DNA of 42,864 bases from Methanoregula sp. PtaU1.Bin051 (GCA_002067895.1 MVRE01000010.1:1-42864); one strand, 5' to 3'; positions 15,588 to 24,799 are shown, numbered from the stretch's first letter. Translations and numbers: made by a program. The notes: generated from the letters alone by a model not told the origin.

Positions 15588-15881
15588 ATGTTTCTGAAGA
15601 TCCACAGGGCACCGGATGGGACAACCGTCGTGGCACTCTGCGACTGCGAATTGATTAACACGACCATCTCCGACGGAGAGATCGATGTCTGCATCACGGA
15701 GGCTTTCTATGGCAACCGCCGCGCATCGGATGATGAGATACGCGAGGCGCTTTCTCTGGCGGATAATGCCAATATCATGGGAGAACGGGCCGTCTCGTTT
15801 GCTGTTGACATGGGCGTCATCTCCCGTTCATCCTGCATCATGATCGGGAAAGTACCCCACGCACAGGTCTTCAGGTTGTAG
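15588..15881 (+). CDS. DUF424 family protein
   Basis: Small archaeal protein of unknown function (97 aa, usual for DUF424). Visible family pattern: MFLKIHR, ALCDCELINTTI, a CITEAFYGN motif near residue 37-45, ANIMGERAV and the terminal KVPHAQV. It is often encoded near translation factors in archaea; here it lies 4 bases before the NMD3-like gene, which supports a translation-related role but does not prove it. ATG 15588 follows a short T-rich gap of 43 bases after the hydrolase gene. Confidence 0.78.
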   Translation: MFLKIHRAPDGTTVVALCDCELINTTISDGEIDVCITEAFYGNRRASDDEIREALSLADNANIMGERAVSFAVDMGVISRSSCIMIGKVPHAQVFRL

Positions 15882-15885
15882 GACT

Positions 15886-16926
15886 ATGGCAATTACGGAC
15901 CGGTTCTGCCCGAAGTGCGGGCAGCCATCAGAACGTGAGGGGTTATGCAGCCGGTGCCGGGCAGAGTCAGTCCAGTGGTTATCCTGTGACGGCCGGGTGC
16001 AGTCCGTGCACTGTCCGGCATGCGATGCCCGTAAAGTCGGGAGCGTCTGGACAGATACCGGCCGGGACAGGGAGAGCATCGCATACGATCTTGTGCGAAG
16101 TGCCGTACACATCCATCCCGATGTAAAACAGGCTGATGTCAGGATCCGGATCATTGATCTCACGCACAACCGTTCCCGGGCAGAGGTTTCAGTGACCGGC
16201 AGGCTTTACGGGCAGCGGGTCGAAGGATCCTGCGAGACCGAAATTGCCTGGTTAAAAGAGCAGTGCGACCGGTGCAGCCGAATCAGTGGGAGCTATTACG
16301 AAGGAGTCGTTCAGGTACGGGCTGAAGGGCGCCATCCGTCACCGTTCGAGATCCAGACGGCTGCCGCATTCGCGGACGAGGCCGAATCGGCACTACAGAC
16401 CGGCGGAGAACGGCTCTCGTTTATCTCCGATATGACCGAGACCCGGGACGGGCTTGACATCGTCGTCGGTTCGCAGCACATCGGCCTGTTGATCGCCCAG
16501 AAGGTCACCGCGGAACTCGGCGGCAGGTACACTACCCACCCCAAGCTTGTCGGGGAGAAGAACGGGAAACAGCTCTACCGGATCACCTATTCCGTGCGCC
16601 TTCCCCGGTTCCAGAAACGCGACGTGATCCGCTGGAAAGGCCGGTATGCCGAAGTTGTTCAGGTCGAACCGCACGGCCTTAGGGTCTTTGACTTTGCCGA
16701 GAATGCAATCCGGTCGGTACGGGAGGACGAGGTCGAGAAACTGGTAGGAAATGCCCGGCAGGCGGAGGATGCCATGGTCGCCTACTCCGACAGGGACATG
16801 ATCGGTATTATCGACCCGGTCACCTCGAAGACGGTTGAATCCAAGGCAAACGCCGATTACAGGCCACAGGCCGGACAGCACGTGCGGATCCTCAGGGACG
16901 GGGATTTCATCGTGATTCTCAGGTGA
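15886..16926 (+). CDS. NMD3-like protein
   Basis: Archaeal relative of eukaryotic NMD3, the 60S export adaptor; in archaea thought to act on the large ribosomal subunit. The 346-aa protein starts with zinc-binding pairs (FCPKC at 7-11, LCSRC at 20-24, HCPAC near 42-46 and a later CDRC), followed by the NMD3 core (ISGSYYEGVVQVRAEGR) and a C-terminal SH3/OB-like part (VIRWKGRYAEVVQVEP). Start ATG 15886 follows the DUF424 stop by four bases, and the tRNA methyltransferase gene starts three bases after its stop, so the three form a translation-linked operon. Confidence 0.88.
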   Translation: MAITDRFCPKCGQPSEREGLCSRCRAESVQWLSCDGRVQSVHCPACDARKVGSVWTDTGRDRESIAYDLVRSAVHIHPDVKQADVRIRIIDLTHNRSRAEVSVTGRLYGQRVEGSCETEIAWLKEQCDRCSRISGSYYEGVVQVRAEGRHPSPFEIQTAAAFADEAESALQTGGERLSFISDMTETRDGLDIVVGSQHIGLLIAQKVTAELGGRYTTHPKLVGEKNGKQLYRITYSVRLPRFQKRDVIRWKGRYAEVVQVEPHGLRVFDFAENAIRSVREDEVEKLVGNARQAEDAMVAYSDRDMIGIIDPVTSKTVESKANADYRPQAGQHVRILRDGDFIVILR

Positions 16927-16929
16927 AAG

Positions 16930-17808
16930 ATGCGGGTGCGGAAGGTTGCACATGCGGATCTGGCACATGCCATGAGGGAGGACTGGGTCGATCCCGGGAG
17001 AAGGCCGCATGTAAGCGCGGGGATCGCCTATGTGCCGGTACGGGACGGTTATCGATCCGACCTTGAGATCGATGAACCGGCCCGGTACCGGGGCCGCGGC
17101 TTCTTTATGCTTGGCGATGTTGCGGTCATGCACGGAACCCCCCCTTCAAAAGATGAACTGGAGAAGATAATTACCCTCAGAAATCCGCGGGGCATCGTCC
17201 TGATCCATGCTGTGGACTCTCCCACCCGCATCCCGGACTGCGAGATCCTGTACGGGGAATGCGGGGAAGTCCGGCACAAAGAGAACGGGTATACATTTGT
17301 CCTGGACCCATGCCGCGTTATGTTCTCGCAGGGCAACCTGTCCGAGAAACAGCGCATGGCTGACCTTATCCGGGCCGGTAAGGGGCAGGAACGCGTCGCC
17401 GACATGTTTGCCGGCATCGGGTATTTCACCATCCCCATGGCCGGTGCCGGCGCTTCTGTCCATGCAATCGAGATAAACCCGGTCGCTTTTAACTACCTGG
17501 AGCAGAACATCGTGATCAACGATCTCTCAAACCGCATCAGTCCATCTCTCGGCGACTGTCGCACGATGCTCACCGGCACCTATGACCGGATTGTCATGGG
17601 CCATTTCGATGCTATTGCTATGCTTCCGTACGCGCTCCCCCATGCCAGAGCCGGAACCATCATCCACCTTCACAGCATCGGGAGCACAGAGGAAGACATC
17701 CGTTCACAACTTGCAGGCGCAGGTTTTTCTGCTGATATCCGCGTACATAAGGTGAAGAAGTACAGCCCCCATGCATGGCATGTCGTGCAGGACATCCTGA
17801 TCACATGA
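16930..17808 (+). CDS. Class I tRNA methyl/aminocarboxypropyl-transferase, Taw2/Trm5 family
   Basis: SAM-dependent enzyme of the Trm5/Tyw2 family, which modifies position 37 of tRNA-Phe (m1G37 or the wyosine side chain). The 292-aa protein has SAM motif I DMFAGIGYF (158-166), the motif INPVAFNYLEQN and motif IV-like YDRIVMGHFDA. Trm5 usually shows an N-x-P-type motif at that last position, whereas MG is more like Taw2, so I favour the aminocarboxypropyl transferase of wyosine synthesis with moderate confidence. AGGTGAAAG precedes ATG 16930. Its stop overlaps the coaBC start as ATGA. Confidence 0.8.
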   Translation: MRVRKVAHADLAHAMREDWVDPGRRPHVSAGIAYVPVRDGYRSDLEIDEPARYRGRGFFMLGDVAVMHGTPPSKDELEKIITLRNPRGIVLIHAVDSPTRIPDCEILYGECGEVRHKENGYTFVLDPCRVMFSQGNLSEKQRMADLIRAGKGQERVADMFAGIGYFTIPMAGAGASVHAIEINPVAFNYLEQNIVINDLSNRISPSLGDCRTMLTGTYDRIVMGHFDAIAMLPYALPHARAGTIIHLHSIGSTEEDIRSQLAGAGFSADIRVHKVKKYSPHAWHVVQDILIT

Positions 17809-18965
17809 GTACCCTGCGAACGCTTGAAGGAAAGCAGATCATTGTCGGTGTTACCGGGAGCATCGCTGCTGTCGAGATGGTTAAGGTTATCCATGCCCTG
17901 CGGCGCCGGGGGGCAGATGTCCGCGTCGTGATGAGCAGCGCAGCCTGTGGTATCGTAAACCCGGACGCACTGACATACGCATGCGGAAACCCGGCGATGA
18001 CGCGGATTACCGGCCTCGTGGAACACATTGGGTTCTGCGGGGATGGAGGGACAGCCGACCTCCTGCTCATCGCACCCTGCACCGCGAACACGATCAGCAA
18101 GATCGCCTGCGGCATTGATGACACGCCGGTTACGACCTTTGCGACAACGGCTCTCGGCAGCAGGAAACCGGTGCTCATCGTCCCCGCCATGCACCACAGC
18201 ATGTACCGGCACCCGGCTGTCGTTGAGAACATCGAACGACTGAAACAGTGGGGTGTAGGATTCATCGGGCCTGTTATCGAAGAGGGAAAGGCAAAAATCG
18301 CCGGTACCGAGGAGATCGTCCTCTTTTGCGAGCGGGCGCTCATGGGAATGCCGCTTGCCGGTAAACGCGTGCTCGTAACAAGCGGCCCGTGCCGCGAGCC
18401 GGTAGACGACGTGCGGGTGCTCACGACCCGGTCCAGCGGAAGGATGGGGAGGGAGCTCGCGCTCGAGGCGTTCCGGAGGGGGGCAGATGTCACGGTCGTG
18501 CACCGGGACACGTTCCCCAGCATTACGAATGTTCATGCAGAAACAGCTGATGAGATGCGGGACGGCGTTATGCGCTGCCTTGGCAATCAGGGCGCGGATA
18601 TTTTCGTCAGTGCAGCCGCAATATCCGATTTCGCCCCGGTTGTTTTCGATGGCAAGATCCCAAGCGGTAAAAAGACATCGATCAAACTTGCTCCCCTCCC
18701 GAAACTGATCGACGAAGTGCTTGAAAAATACCAGCCCGTTACCGTAGCGTTCAAGCTGGGATGGGAGACAACGCAGAAAGCAAAAGCCCTGTTGAAGAAA
18801 GGATCCGTCCTAGTCGTGACCAATACTCCCGATACTATGGGCAGGAGCGATGGTGAATATATTATCGTGTCAAAAAAAGGGAGTGTTACGCTTTCCGGCG
18901 ATAAACACAAGGTAGCTGCCGGGATATGGGATGCTCTCGCCGCAATTCTCAAAAGATCCCGTTGA
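17805..18965 (+). CDS. coaBC: Bifunctional phosphopantothenoylcysteine synthetase/decarboxylase
   Basis: Joins 4'-phosphopantothenate to cysteine and decarboxylates the product to 4'-phosphopantetheine in CoA synthesis. Residues 1-170 are the FMN decarboxylase (GVTGSIAAVEM, APCTANTISKIACG, PAMHHSMYRHPAV); residues ~185-386 are the synthetase (TSGPCREPVDDVR, TTRSSGRMG, SAAISDFAPV, FKLGWET). Length is typical (386 aa). ATG 17805 overlaps the previous stop as ATGA. Pantoate kinase and phosphopantothenate synthetase follow, completing the archaeal route from pantoate. A hairpin and T-run after the stop suggest it ends one transcript. Confidence 0.93.
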   Translation: MSTLRTLEGKQIIVGVTGSIAAVEMVKVIHALRRRGADVRVVMSSAACGIVNPDALTYACGNPAMTRITGLVEHIGFCGDGGTADLLLIAPCTANTISKIACGIDDTPVTTFATTALGSRKPVLIVPAMHHSMYRHPAVVENIERLKQWGVGFIGPVIEEGKAKIAGTEEIVLFCERALMGMPLAGKRVLVTSGPCREPVDDVRVLTTRSSGRMGRELALEAFRRGADVTVVHRDTFPSITNVHAETADEMRDGVMRCLGNQGADIFVSAAAISDFAPVVFDGKIPSGKKTSIKLAPLPKLIDEVLEKYQPVTVAFKLGWETTQKAKALLKKGSVLVVTNTPDTMGRSDGEYIIVSKKGSVTLSGDKHKVAAGIWDALAAILKRSR

Positions 18966-18975
18966 TTTTATCTGC

Positions 18976-19030
18976 CGTAACAAATTACGTTGGAGTTCTT
19001 GTATTAACAACCCGGCAACGGTTTTTTTTT
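18976..19030 (+). terminator. Probable terminator after coaBC
   Basis: A small hairpin CGTAA-caaa-TTACG (18976-18989) is followed by a run of nine T at 19022-19030. It lies between the coaBC stop and the promoter of the pantoate kinase gene (CATAAGCATACAAT near 19049-19062). The T-run is the stronger signal. Confidence 0.5.
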
Positions 19031-19084
19031 ATTGTGGTAAAAAGAACCATAAGCATACAATTACTGCAGGATTTACGATTCTTT

Positions 19085-19948
19085 ATGAGCCGCAGGGTTG
19101 CAGCATTCTGTCCGGGGCATATATCCGGTTATTTCAAGAGAGTTGACGGCCCGGATGCTGCAACGACCGGGAGTGTCGGTGCCGGCCTCGTGATCAGCGA
19201 GGGCGTCCTCGCCTGCGTAACACCGGCAGAACGTACGGATATTACAGTATGGCAGACTGATCATAGCAGGAACCGGGTCCGGATTGCTGGTGATTCCCCC
19301 CCCATACGGTATGCCATGAAAAAACTCTCCGTTGACGCGTCTGTAATGACAGAATGCCGTCTCCCTGTGGGAGCCGGTTTCGGGCTTTCTGCAGCTGCCC
19401 TCCTTGCGACCATTACCGCCCTGAACCAGCTCTATGATATCGGCATGGACGAACGCCGGATAGCTCACCTTGCCCACGAGACGGAGATCGTCCACCGCAC
19501 GGGTCTTGGCGATGTCACGTCATGCCGTGGCGGCGGGATGGTCGTCAGGACAGTAGCCGGTATCGATGCGCCTGTCCGTCGAATCCATGGTCTTTCAGGG
19601 CCGGTCTCTGCCGTCAGTTTCGGGCCGATTAATACCCCATCGGTACTGGGATCCCCGGGACAGATGGAGAAGGTTGCTGCAGCCTTTCCATCTGGAGAAC
19701 CGAAGACAATAGAAGATTTTTTTTCCTATTCAAGGGCGTTTACAGAAAAAAGCGGCCTTATCACCCCACAGGTAAGGGAAGTGCTGGATTTCTGCGACCA
19801 TAACGGGATCAATGCCAGTATGACGATGCTTGGAAACGGTGTTTTTGCATATGGTGATGATGCTGAACCTATCCTGTCCCGTTTCAGCTCCGTTCACAGC
19901 ATGGCCGTTGCTAAGAACGGCCCGGTTCTTCTTAAGGAGGAGCCATGA
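19085..19948 (+). CDS. Pantoate kinase (GHMP family)
   Basis: Phosphorylates pantoate to 4-phosphopantoate in the archaeal branch of CoA synthesis. The 287-aa protein has CPGHISGYF at the N-terminus (9-17), the GHMP phosphate loop LPVGAGFGLSAAALL (93-107), a GLGDVTSCRGGGM block and the C-terminal MLGNGVFAYG. ATG 19085 is chosen because it sits just before the conserved start; the upstream frame to 18926 covers the coaBC end and terminator. Its stop overlaps the phosphopantothenate synthetase start as ATGA. The pairing of these two enzymes is the hallmark of the archaeal route. Confidence 0.9.
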   Translation: MSRRVAAFCPGHISGYFKRVDGPDAATTGSVGAGLVISEGVLACVTPAERTDITVWQTDHSRNRVRIAGDSPPIRYAMKKLSVDASVMTECRLPVGAGFGLSAAALLATITALNQLYDIGMDERRIAHLAHETEIVHRTGLGDVTSCRGGGMVVRTVAGIDAPVRRIHGLSGPVSAVSFGPINTPSVLGSPGQMEKVAAAFPSGEPKTIEDFFSYSRAFTEKSGLITPQVREVLDFCDHNGINASMTMLGNGVFAYGDDAEPILSRFSSVHSMAVAKNGPVLLKEEP

Positions 19949-20700
19949 TCCCGCTATCGCATCCCCGTTACCGATCGCTCGTGACACGCGAACGCCTCGC
20001 CCAATATGCAAAAGAAGGGATCGTCACCCTTGAAGGACTTACGGCACACGGACGGGGTGAGGCGTTCGACTACCTCCTTGGAGAGCGGACAACCGACAGC
20101 GCAATTGTTGCCGAACGGACTGCGGCGGCCCTGCTGCTCAGGGCACGCCACCCGGTCATCTCGGTTAACGGCAATACCGCTGCACTCGCCGCGCCGGAGA
20201 TCGCCGCCCTCCAGAAGGCAAGCGGTGCGCTTGTCGAGGTGAACCTCTTCCACCGCACGGAGGAGCGGGTACGGCTGATCGAGAACCTGCTCAGGAAGGC
20301 CGGATCCGAGGTTTTTTCCGGTGAGGCCGAACAGCTCCTGCCTCTCCCCCACGACCGTGCCTGGTGCCGGAGAGACGGGATGTACGCTGCCGATGTCGTG
20401 CTTGTCCCGCTGGAGGACGGGGACCGGTGCGGCGTCCTCATGGATATGGGCAAGACCGTAATCGCCATCGACCTTAACCCGCTCTCCCGCACGGCCCGAA
20501 CGGCAACCCTGACCATTGTCGATGAACTGACCCGCGCCCTGCCACGGATCACCGGAGCTTGCCAGGACCTGTCAGCTGCCGATCAGGATCGCCTGATAGC
20601 ATCCCTGAACAACAATTATCTTTTGTCAGACGCAATACGTGAGATGACAGGGAGGCTCTCCCATGCTCTGGACAGAGAAGTACCGCCCGGCCACGTTTGA
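19945..20700 (+). CDS. 4-phosphopantoate--beta-alanine ligase (phosphopantothenate synthetase)
   Basis: Condenses 4-phosphopantoate with beta-alanine to phosphopantothenate, replacing bacterial PanC/CoaA in archaea. The 251-aa protein shows the family pattern (formerly DUF137): IPLSHPRYRSLVTRERL, GLTAHGRGEAFDYLLGE, VISVNGNTAAL, VNLFHRTEER, VPLEDGDR, IAIDLNPLSRTA. It is coupled to pantoate kinase by ATGA overlap, and its last 38 bases overlap the start of the second RFC small subunit, an unusually deep link between metabolism and replication genes. Confidence 0.93.
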   Translation: MIPLSHPRYRSLVTRERLAQYAKEGIVTLEGLTAHGRGEAFDYLLGERTTDSAIVAERTAAALLLRARHPVISVNGNTAALAAPEIAALQKASGALVEVNLFHRTEERVRLIENLLRKAGSEVFSGEAEQLLPLPHDRAWCRRDGMYAADVVLVPLEDGDRCGVLMDMGKTVIAIDLNPLSRTARTATLTIVDELTRALPRITGACQDLSAADQDRLIASLNNNYLLSDAIREMTGRLSHALDREVPPGHV

Positions 20701-21664
20701 AGATATCATCGGTCAGAGGAGCGTCATCCGGCACCTTGCCTCCTTTGCACAGAACCGGTCGGTTCCCCATCTCCTGCTGGCAGGCCAGCATGGGACGGGA
20801 AAGACCTCCGCAATCGAATGCTTTGCCCGGCACCTGTATGCCGATAACTGGGCAGCCAACACCTCCATTTTCCATACCGCCGACCTCTTCCTCTCCGGGA
20901 AAAATTACCTCGAACAGGACGAACGGTACGCGCACCTGTACCGGAAACAGGACAGCCTTCTTACCAATTTCAAGTACATCATCAGGTCATATGCCGCGAT
21001 GCGACCACTCGACGCATCCTTCAAGCTGATGGTCTTCGAGGATGCCCATGTGCTTCCCCGGGAAGCCCAGCAGGCGCTCCGGAGAACCATGGAACGTGCG
21101 AGCGGCACGTGCCGGTTCATCCTCTCGACCACGAACCAGAGCGCCATCATCCCCGCCATCTCGTCCCGCTGCCTCCCCCTCTTTTTTGCACAGATCGATG
21201 GCGACCTGATGCTTGCCCGCCTTAAGGAGATCCGCAGGAACGAATCCTCAAATCCCGGCATGCATCCCTGTGATGACGAGCAACTCGAGCTGATCGTACA
21301 CATCTCAAAAGGGGATCTCCGCCGCGCTATACTCCTTCTCCAGCTCGCAATGCAGTCAGGTATGTCCGGGGATCCTGCGGCAATCGCCCAATCCGAAACG
21401 GCAACGGTAGCCGCTTCTGCCCTGTCCGCAGTACAGAAGGGCGACCTGCGAATCGCAATCCGGGAAATCGATTCGCTGATGATCGATTACGGGCTCTCGG
21501 GAAGCGAAGTGCTGCAGGAAATTCGTCCGGTGATCCGCCGGGAATACAACGACCCGTCCCTGTCGGTAGTTCTCGCGGAGGCTGACGTCCGGATCAGGCA
21601 CTGCAACAACGAGTTTGTCCAGCTTGCATCCTTTGTTGCGGATATGAGAGAGGTGTTGTCATGA
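20663..21664 (+). CDS. Replication factor C small subunit 2 (divergent, altered Walker B)
   Basis: Clamp-loader AAA+ subunit of the second RFC-small type known from Methanosarcina and haloarchaea. The 333-aa protein starts MLWTEKYRPATFEDIIGQ and has Walker A GQHGTGKT (41-48) and SRC (168-170) intact. Walker B reads FEDAH (125-129) where rfcS has LDEAD, so the metal-binding Asp and catalytic Glu positions are swapped and the last Asp is His. It likely binds ATP but may hydrolyse poorly. ATG 20663 has GGGAGG upstream and lies within the end of the ligase gene. Its stop overlaps the methyltransferase start. Confidence 0.93.
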   Translation: MLWTEKYRPATFEDIIGQRSVIRHLASFAQNRSVPHLLLAGQHGTGKTSAIECFARHLYADNWAANTSIFHTADLFLSGKNYLEQDERYAHLYRKQDSLLTNFKYIIRSYAAMRPLDASFKLMVFEDAHVLPREAQQALRRTMERASGTCRFILSTTNQSAIIPAISSRCLPLFFAQIDGDLMLARLKEIRRNESSNPGMHPCDDEQLELIVHISKGDLRRAILLLQLAMQSGMSGDPAAIAQSETATVAASALSAVQKGDLRIAIREIDSLMIDYGLSGSEVLQEIRPVIRREYNDPSLSVVLAEADVRIRHCNNEFVQLASFVADMREVLS

Positions 21665-22389
21665 ATTCAACCGGCCATGAGAAGATCCAGCGGCACTACG
21701 ATTCGGTGGCGGATCGGTACGATCATCACTACGACCATTCCCGTGGGCGGTGCTACCACACCCATCTCAGCCGTCACCTCATCGAGATGCTCCCGGATGA
21801 AGGTACCCTCCTTGATATTGGTTGCGGCACCGGTCTATTCGTAGAAAAGTACAGATCCGGCGGGGGCGGGGCGATCGGGATCGATATCAGCAGGGGCATG
21901 ATCCGGCAGGCGCGGCGCCGGTGCGCAGGAACGGACTTTGTGGTTGGAACGGGGGAGAGTCTCCCGTTTTTCTCCGGATCCTTCGATGCAGTTGCCAGCC
22001 TTCTCGCGTTCTCGTACATGCGCGACCCGCAGGAGATGCTCAACGAGGCATACCGGGTGCTGAAACCCGGAGGTATGATTGCCATCTGCACCCTCGGAAA
22101 GAAGCTGATCACGCGGGGTATCCCCGCGATCTATCATATCGGCGAGCTTATGCAGGTGAAGCACCCGGTAGTCCGGAGTTTCGGGGAGCATTATTTCGAC
22201 GAGGAGGAGATGAAAGAACTATTCACAGGCGCAGGATTTGTAAATGTCCGGACGAAATGGTGCTCATTTGCCCATATCGACCTGATCGATCCGCTCTTCA
22301 CCCTTGCCCGCCATATCGAGCCGTTTGTCGAACGGCGGCTCCCGCAGCTTGCCTACAACATCTGCGTTAACGGGAAAAAACCAGCCTGA
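21661..22389 (+). CDS. SAM-dependent class I methyltransferase, substrate unknown
   Basis: Methyltransferase of the UbiE/Methyltransf_11 type, 242 aa. The N-terminal YDSVADRYDHHYD is typical. SAM motif I LLDIGCGTGLF (50-60), the acidic motif GIDISRGMI, FDAVASLLAFSYM and the post-motif YRVLKPGGMIAICTLG follow. The C-terminal half is hydrophobic but without a clear membrane span. The substrate cannot be told; small molecules such as quinone-like lipids or cofactors are common in this family. Start ATG 21661 overlaps the RFC stop, ending the long plus-strand run. It converges on the next gene. Confidence 0.85.
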   Translation: MNSTGHEKIQRHYDSVADRYDHHYDHSRGRCYHTHLSRHLIEMLPDEGTLLDIGCGTGLFVEKYRSGGGGAIGIDISRGMIRQARRRCAGTDFVVGTGESLPFFSGSFDAVASLLAFSYMRDPQEMLNEAYRVLKPGGMIAICTLGKKLITRGIPAIYHIGELMQVKHPVVRSFGEHYFDEEEMKELFTGAGFVNVRTKWCSFAHIDLIDPLFTLARHIEPFVERRLPQLAYNICVNGKKPA

Positions 22390-22432
22390 TCCGTCATCAG
22401 GATGGTAAAATCCACTTGCGCGGTTAACCTCT

Positions 22433-23755
22433 TTATCCGGGCTGCAGTCTTCTGAGCACCCGCATTTTTTTCTCTATTGCGGCATCGGAAGCTGCGATTA
22501 TTTTCGCTTTCATCTCCTCGAAGTCACGCGCCCGCGTATCGACAACCTTCTTGATTGGAGTATAAGCGGATTCCCGGAATCGCGGCGTGAAATCCTGCTC
22601 CCTGCCATCGATTGCAAGCACAGCCTCTGGTTTCCCGCGCTCCACCCTGCCAATCTCGTGCATCGCCACTCCGGCCGATCCCACGACGCGGCAGATTTCC
22701 TGCGCTGCGTCCTGTGGCGCAACGACCAGCAGTGCATCGAGCGAAACCCCGAGGTAATCAATCTCGAGGGCCTCCAGCAGATCCATAACATGAGGCTCGA
22801 CCAGGGATTTCGTTGCACTTCCGTCAATCACGATCCGGCAGCCGGCAGTTTCAGCCATCTCGAATGCATCGCCGCGCAGGCCCCCATTGGTCACATCGGT
22901 CATGGCGTGGATGCGTGTGAATATGTCGCTCTCCATTAAGGTACTGCATGCACGCAGGAAGTTGAGGTTGATAGTGTGCTCTACGACATCAGGGAACCCT
23001 GAATAAATAGCGGCCGTCGCGATCGTGCCGCCGCCGGCACCCTCGCTCATCAGCAGGACATCCCCCGGTTCCATGGATTTTCGCGCGGTAAGATGATCGG
23101 CAACACCGACAGCCCCGACGCAGCCGGTCATCCGGCTGCCGAGCACCATATCCCCGCCGATACGGAGCGTCGATCCCGTGACAAGGGGAACGCCTGTTGC
23201 CTCACCGACTGTCGTGATACCTGCGGTATAATCGAAGATCTTGGCAACATCTCCGTCGTCAGCCACATGGATATCGGAAAAGAGCATTACGGGGCGGGCC
23301 CCCATTACGTAGAGATCACGCAGGGTGGCCCGGGTCACATGGAACCCCGCAAGGAAGGGGAAATCCGAGAGGCGCGAGTGCATCCCGTCGACAGTACAGA
23401 CGAGATACTTGCCTCCTGCACAGACCGCCCCGGCGTCGTCCATCTCGTCAACGCCGACAGATGCAGAGGTCTTGCCGATGATCCGGGCAATCTGGCGATG
23501 GGCGAAAAAGTCGCCTTTCCCGCGCGACCCGACGCCGAATTCGCCCATGTTCACCCCTGCGGGCTCGAATGAGAACAGGTCGCCGGACAGTTTTTCAGTG
23601 TTTCTTACTTCTGCAATGATCGCCCGGGCAAGGGCTGATGCGTAGGCAGGGTCAGTCTTTTTTATCGCTAAGATATGATCAGAAAGAGATTTCTCAATAT
23701 CGACATCCGCAAGGCCACGGGAGCAGCGGCGGCGGACATATTCCTCCACATCCAT
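22433..23755 (-). CDS. AIR synthase-related protein (PurM/HypE/SelD superfamily, COG1973 type)
   Basis: ATP-binding protein of the PurM-like superfamily, 440 aa. N-terminal helices (~1-60) precede VGSRGKGDFFAHRQIA, then the PurM N-domain (DDAGAVCAGGKYLVCTVDGMH, MGARPVMLFSDIHVADDGD) and the C-domain (MSEGAGGGTIATAA, MTDVTNGGLRGDAFEM, GVSLDALLVVAP). C-terminal helices end it. In methanogens members of this group are linked by position to hydrogenase maturation (HypE-like) but the reaction is unknown. The start ATG 23755 begins the conserved N-terminal pattern. It stands alone on the minus strand, 78 bases after the TPR gene. Confidence 0.78.
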   Translation of the reverse strand: MDVEEYVRRRCSRGLADVDIEKSLSDHILAIKKTDPAYASALARAIIAEVRNTEKLSGDLFSFEPAGVNMGEFGVGSRGKGDFFAHRQIARIIGKTSASVGVDEMDDAGAVCAGGKYLVCTVDGMHSRLSDFPFLAGFHVTRATLRDLYVMGARPVMLFSDIHVADDGDVAKIFDYTAGITTVGEATGVPLVTGSTLRIGGDMVLGSRMTGCVGAVGVADHLTARKSMEPGDVLLMSEGAGGGTIATAAIYSGFPDVVEHTINLNFLRACSTLMESDIFTRIHAMTDVTNGGLRGDAFEMAETAGCRIVIDGSATKSLVEPHVMDLLEALEIDYLGVSLDALLVVAPQDAAQEICRVVGSAGVAMHEIGRVERGKPEAVLAIDGREQDFTPRFRESAYTPIKKVVDTRARDFEEMKAKIIAASDAAIEKKMRVLRRLQPG

Positions 23756-23833
23756 GCAGATGTAATTCGCAGGATCGCCATAAAAAAGCGCCGGAATAAC
23801 AACACCGTTCAGAAGAGCTGCCAGACAGGGGGA

Positions 23834-24799
23834 TCAACGGAGGAGGATCCCGAAAACATCAGACAGTGACCGTACTGCATCATCGACCCTGCCGCTCTTC
23901 ATAAGCGACATAGCCTTCACAATACCCTGCCTGACTTCTTCGGCGTCGATATAATAAGCCTGGTCGAATGCCCGTGCCGACTCATCGAGCCTGCCCAGCA
24001 TGAAACAGGAGTTACTGAGCACAACCCATGCATCCGCGTTGGAAGGATCGAGCGCAAGCGAGCGCTGGAGGTGCTCAACGGCAAGCTCATGCCGCCCGAG
24101 AGCGGAGAGCGAGATGCCTTTATGGTAAAGTACCTTGGGGTGATCAGGTTCGACTGAGAGCGCCCGGTCAAATGATTCGAGTGCCTCGCGATGCCGCTTC
24201 AGGTGCGCCAAGGCAATTCCCCTGTTGAGGAGTGCTGAAAAAAAGTAAGGGTAAATCTTAATCGCACGGTCGTAACAGGCAACCTCCTCGTCATACCGTT
24301 TCAGTTTCCCGAGCGCATATCCCTTGTTCACCCATGCGGACAGGTATCTTGGGCGGACGGCAAGTGCCCGTTCGCAGCACCGGATTTCCTCATCGTACCT
24401 CCCCAGCATGCCGAGTGCGACCCCCCAGTTATTCCATGCCACGGCGTTCTCCCTGTCAAGGGCAAGCGCATGCTCTGAACATTCCGCTTTCTCCTTAAAC
24501 CTCCCGAGCCTGCCGAGCGCAAAGGCCTTGGTGTTCCAGGCATCGATGCATGCGGGATCTATAGCAAGGGCCCTGTCACAGCACCGGATCTCTTCTTCAT
24601 ATCTGCCGAGTTTGCCGAGAGCAAATCCCCGGGCTACCCATGCCAGGGTGAAATGCGGATCTGCCTGCAGTGCCTTTGTCAAAACCTCGAGTGCTTGTTC
24701 ATGGAATCCTTCCCTGCCAAGGTTCAGTCCCTCATGATACCAGTCCTGAGCCGTGCGATCGACGGCCTTGCCGGAAAGAGAGTCTTGTGCAGGAATCAT
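23834..24799 (-). CDS. Tetratricopeptide repeat protein (cytosolic)
   Basis: A 321-aa protein made almost wholly of TPRs: about eight 34-residue repeats starting near residue 18 (YHEGLNLGREGFHEQALEVLTKAL) with the pattern A-(F)-LG-LGRY-EE---C-DRALAIDP repeated. The repeat unit recurs with little change at ~50, 85, 120, 154, 188, 222 and 256. There is no signal peptide or membrane span, so it acts in the cytoplasm as a protein-binding scaffold. Methanomicrobiales carry many such genes. The partner is unknown. The AIR-synthase-like gene follows on the same strand. Confidence 0.85.
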   Translation of the reverse strand: MIPAQDSLSGKAVDRTAQDWYHEGLNLGREGFHEQALEVLTKALQADPHFTLAWVARGFALGKLGRYEEEIRCCDRALAIDPACIDAWNTKAFALGRLGRFKEKAECSEHALALDRENAVAWNNWGVALGMLGRYDEEIRCCERALAVRPRYLSAWVNKGYALGKLKRYDEEVACYDRAIKIYPYFFSALLNRGIALAHLKRHREALESFDRALSVEPDHPKVLYHKGISLSALGRHELAVEHLQRSLALDPSNADAWVVLSNSCFMLGRLDESARAFDQAYYIDAEEVRQGIVKAMSLMKSGRVDDAVRSLSDVFGILLR

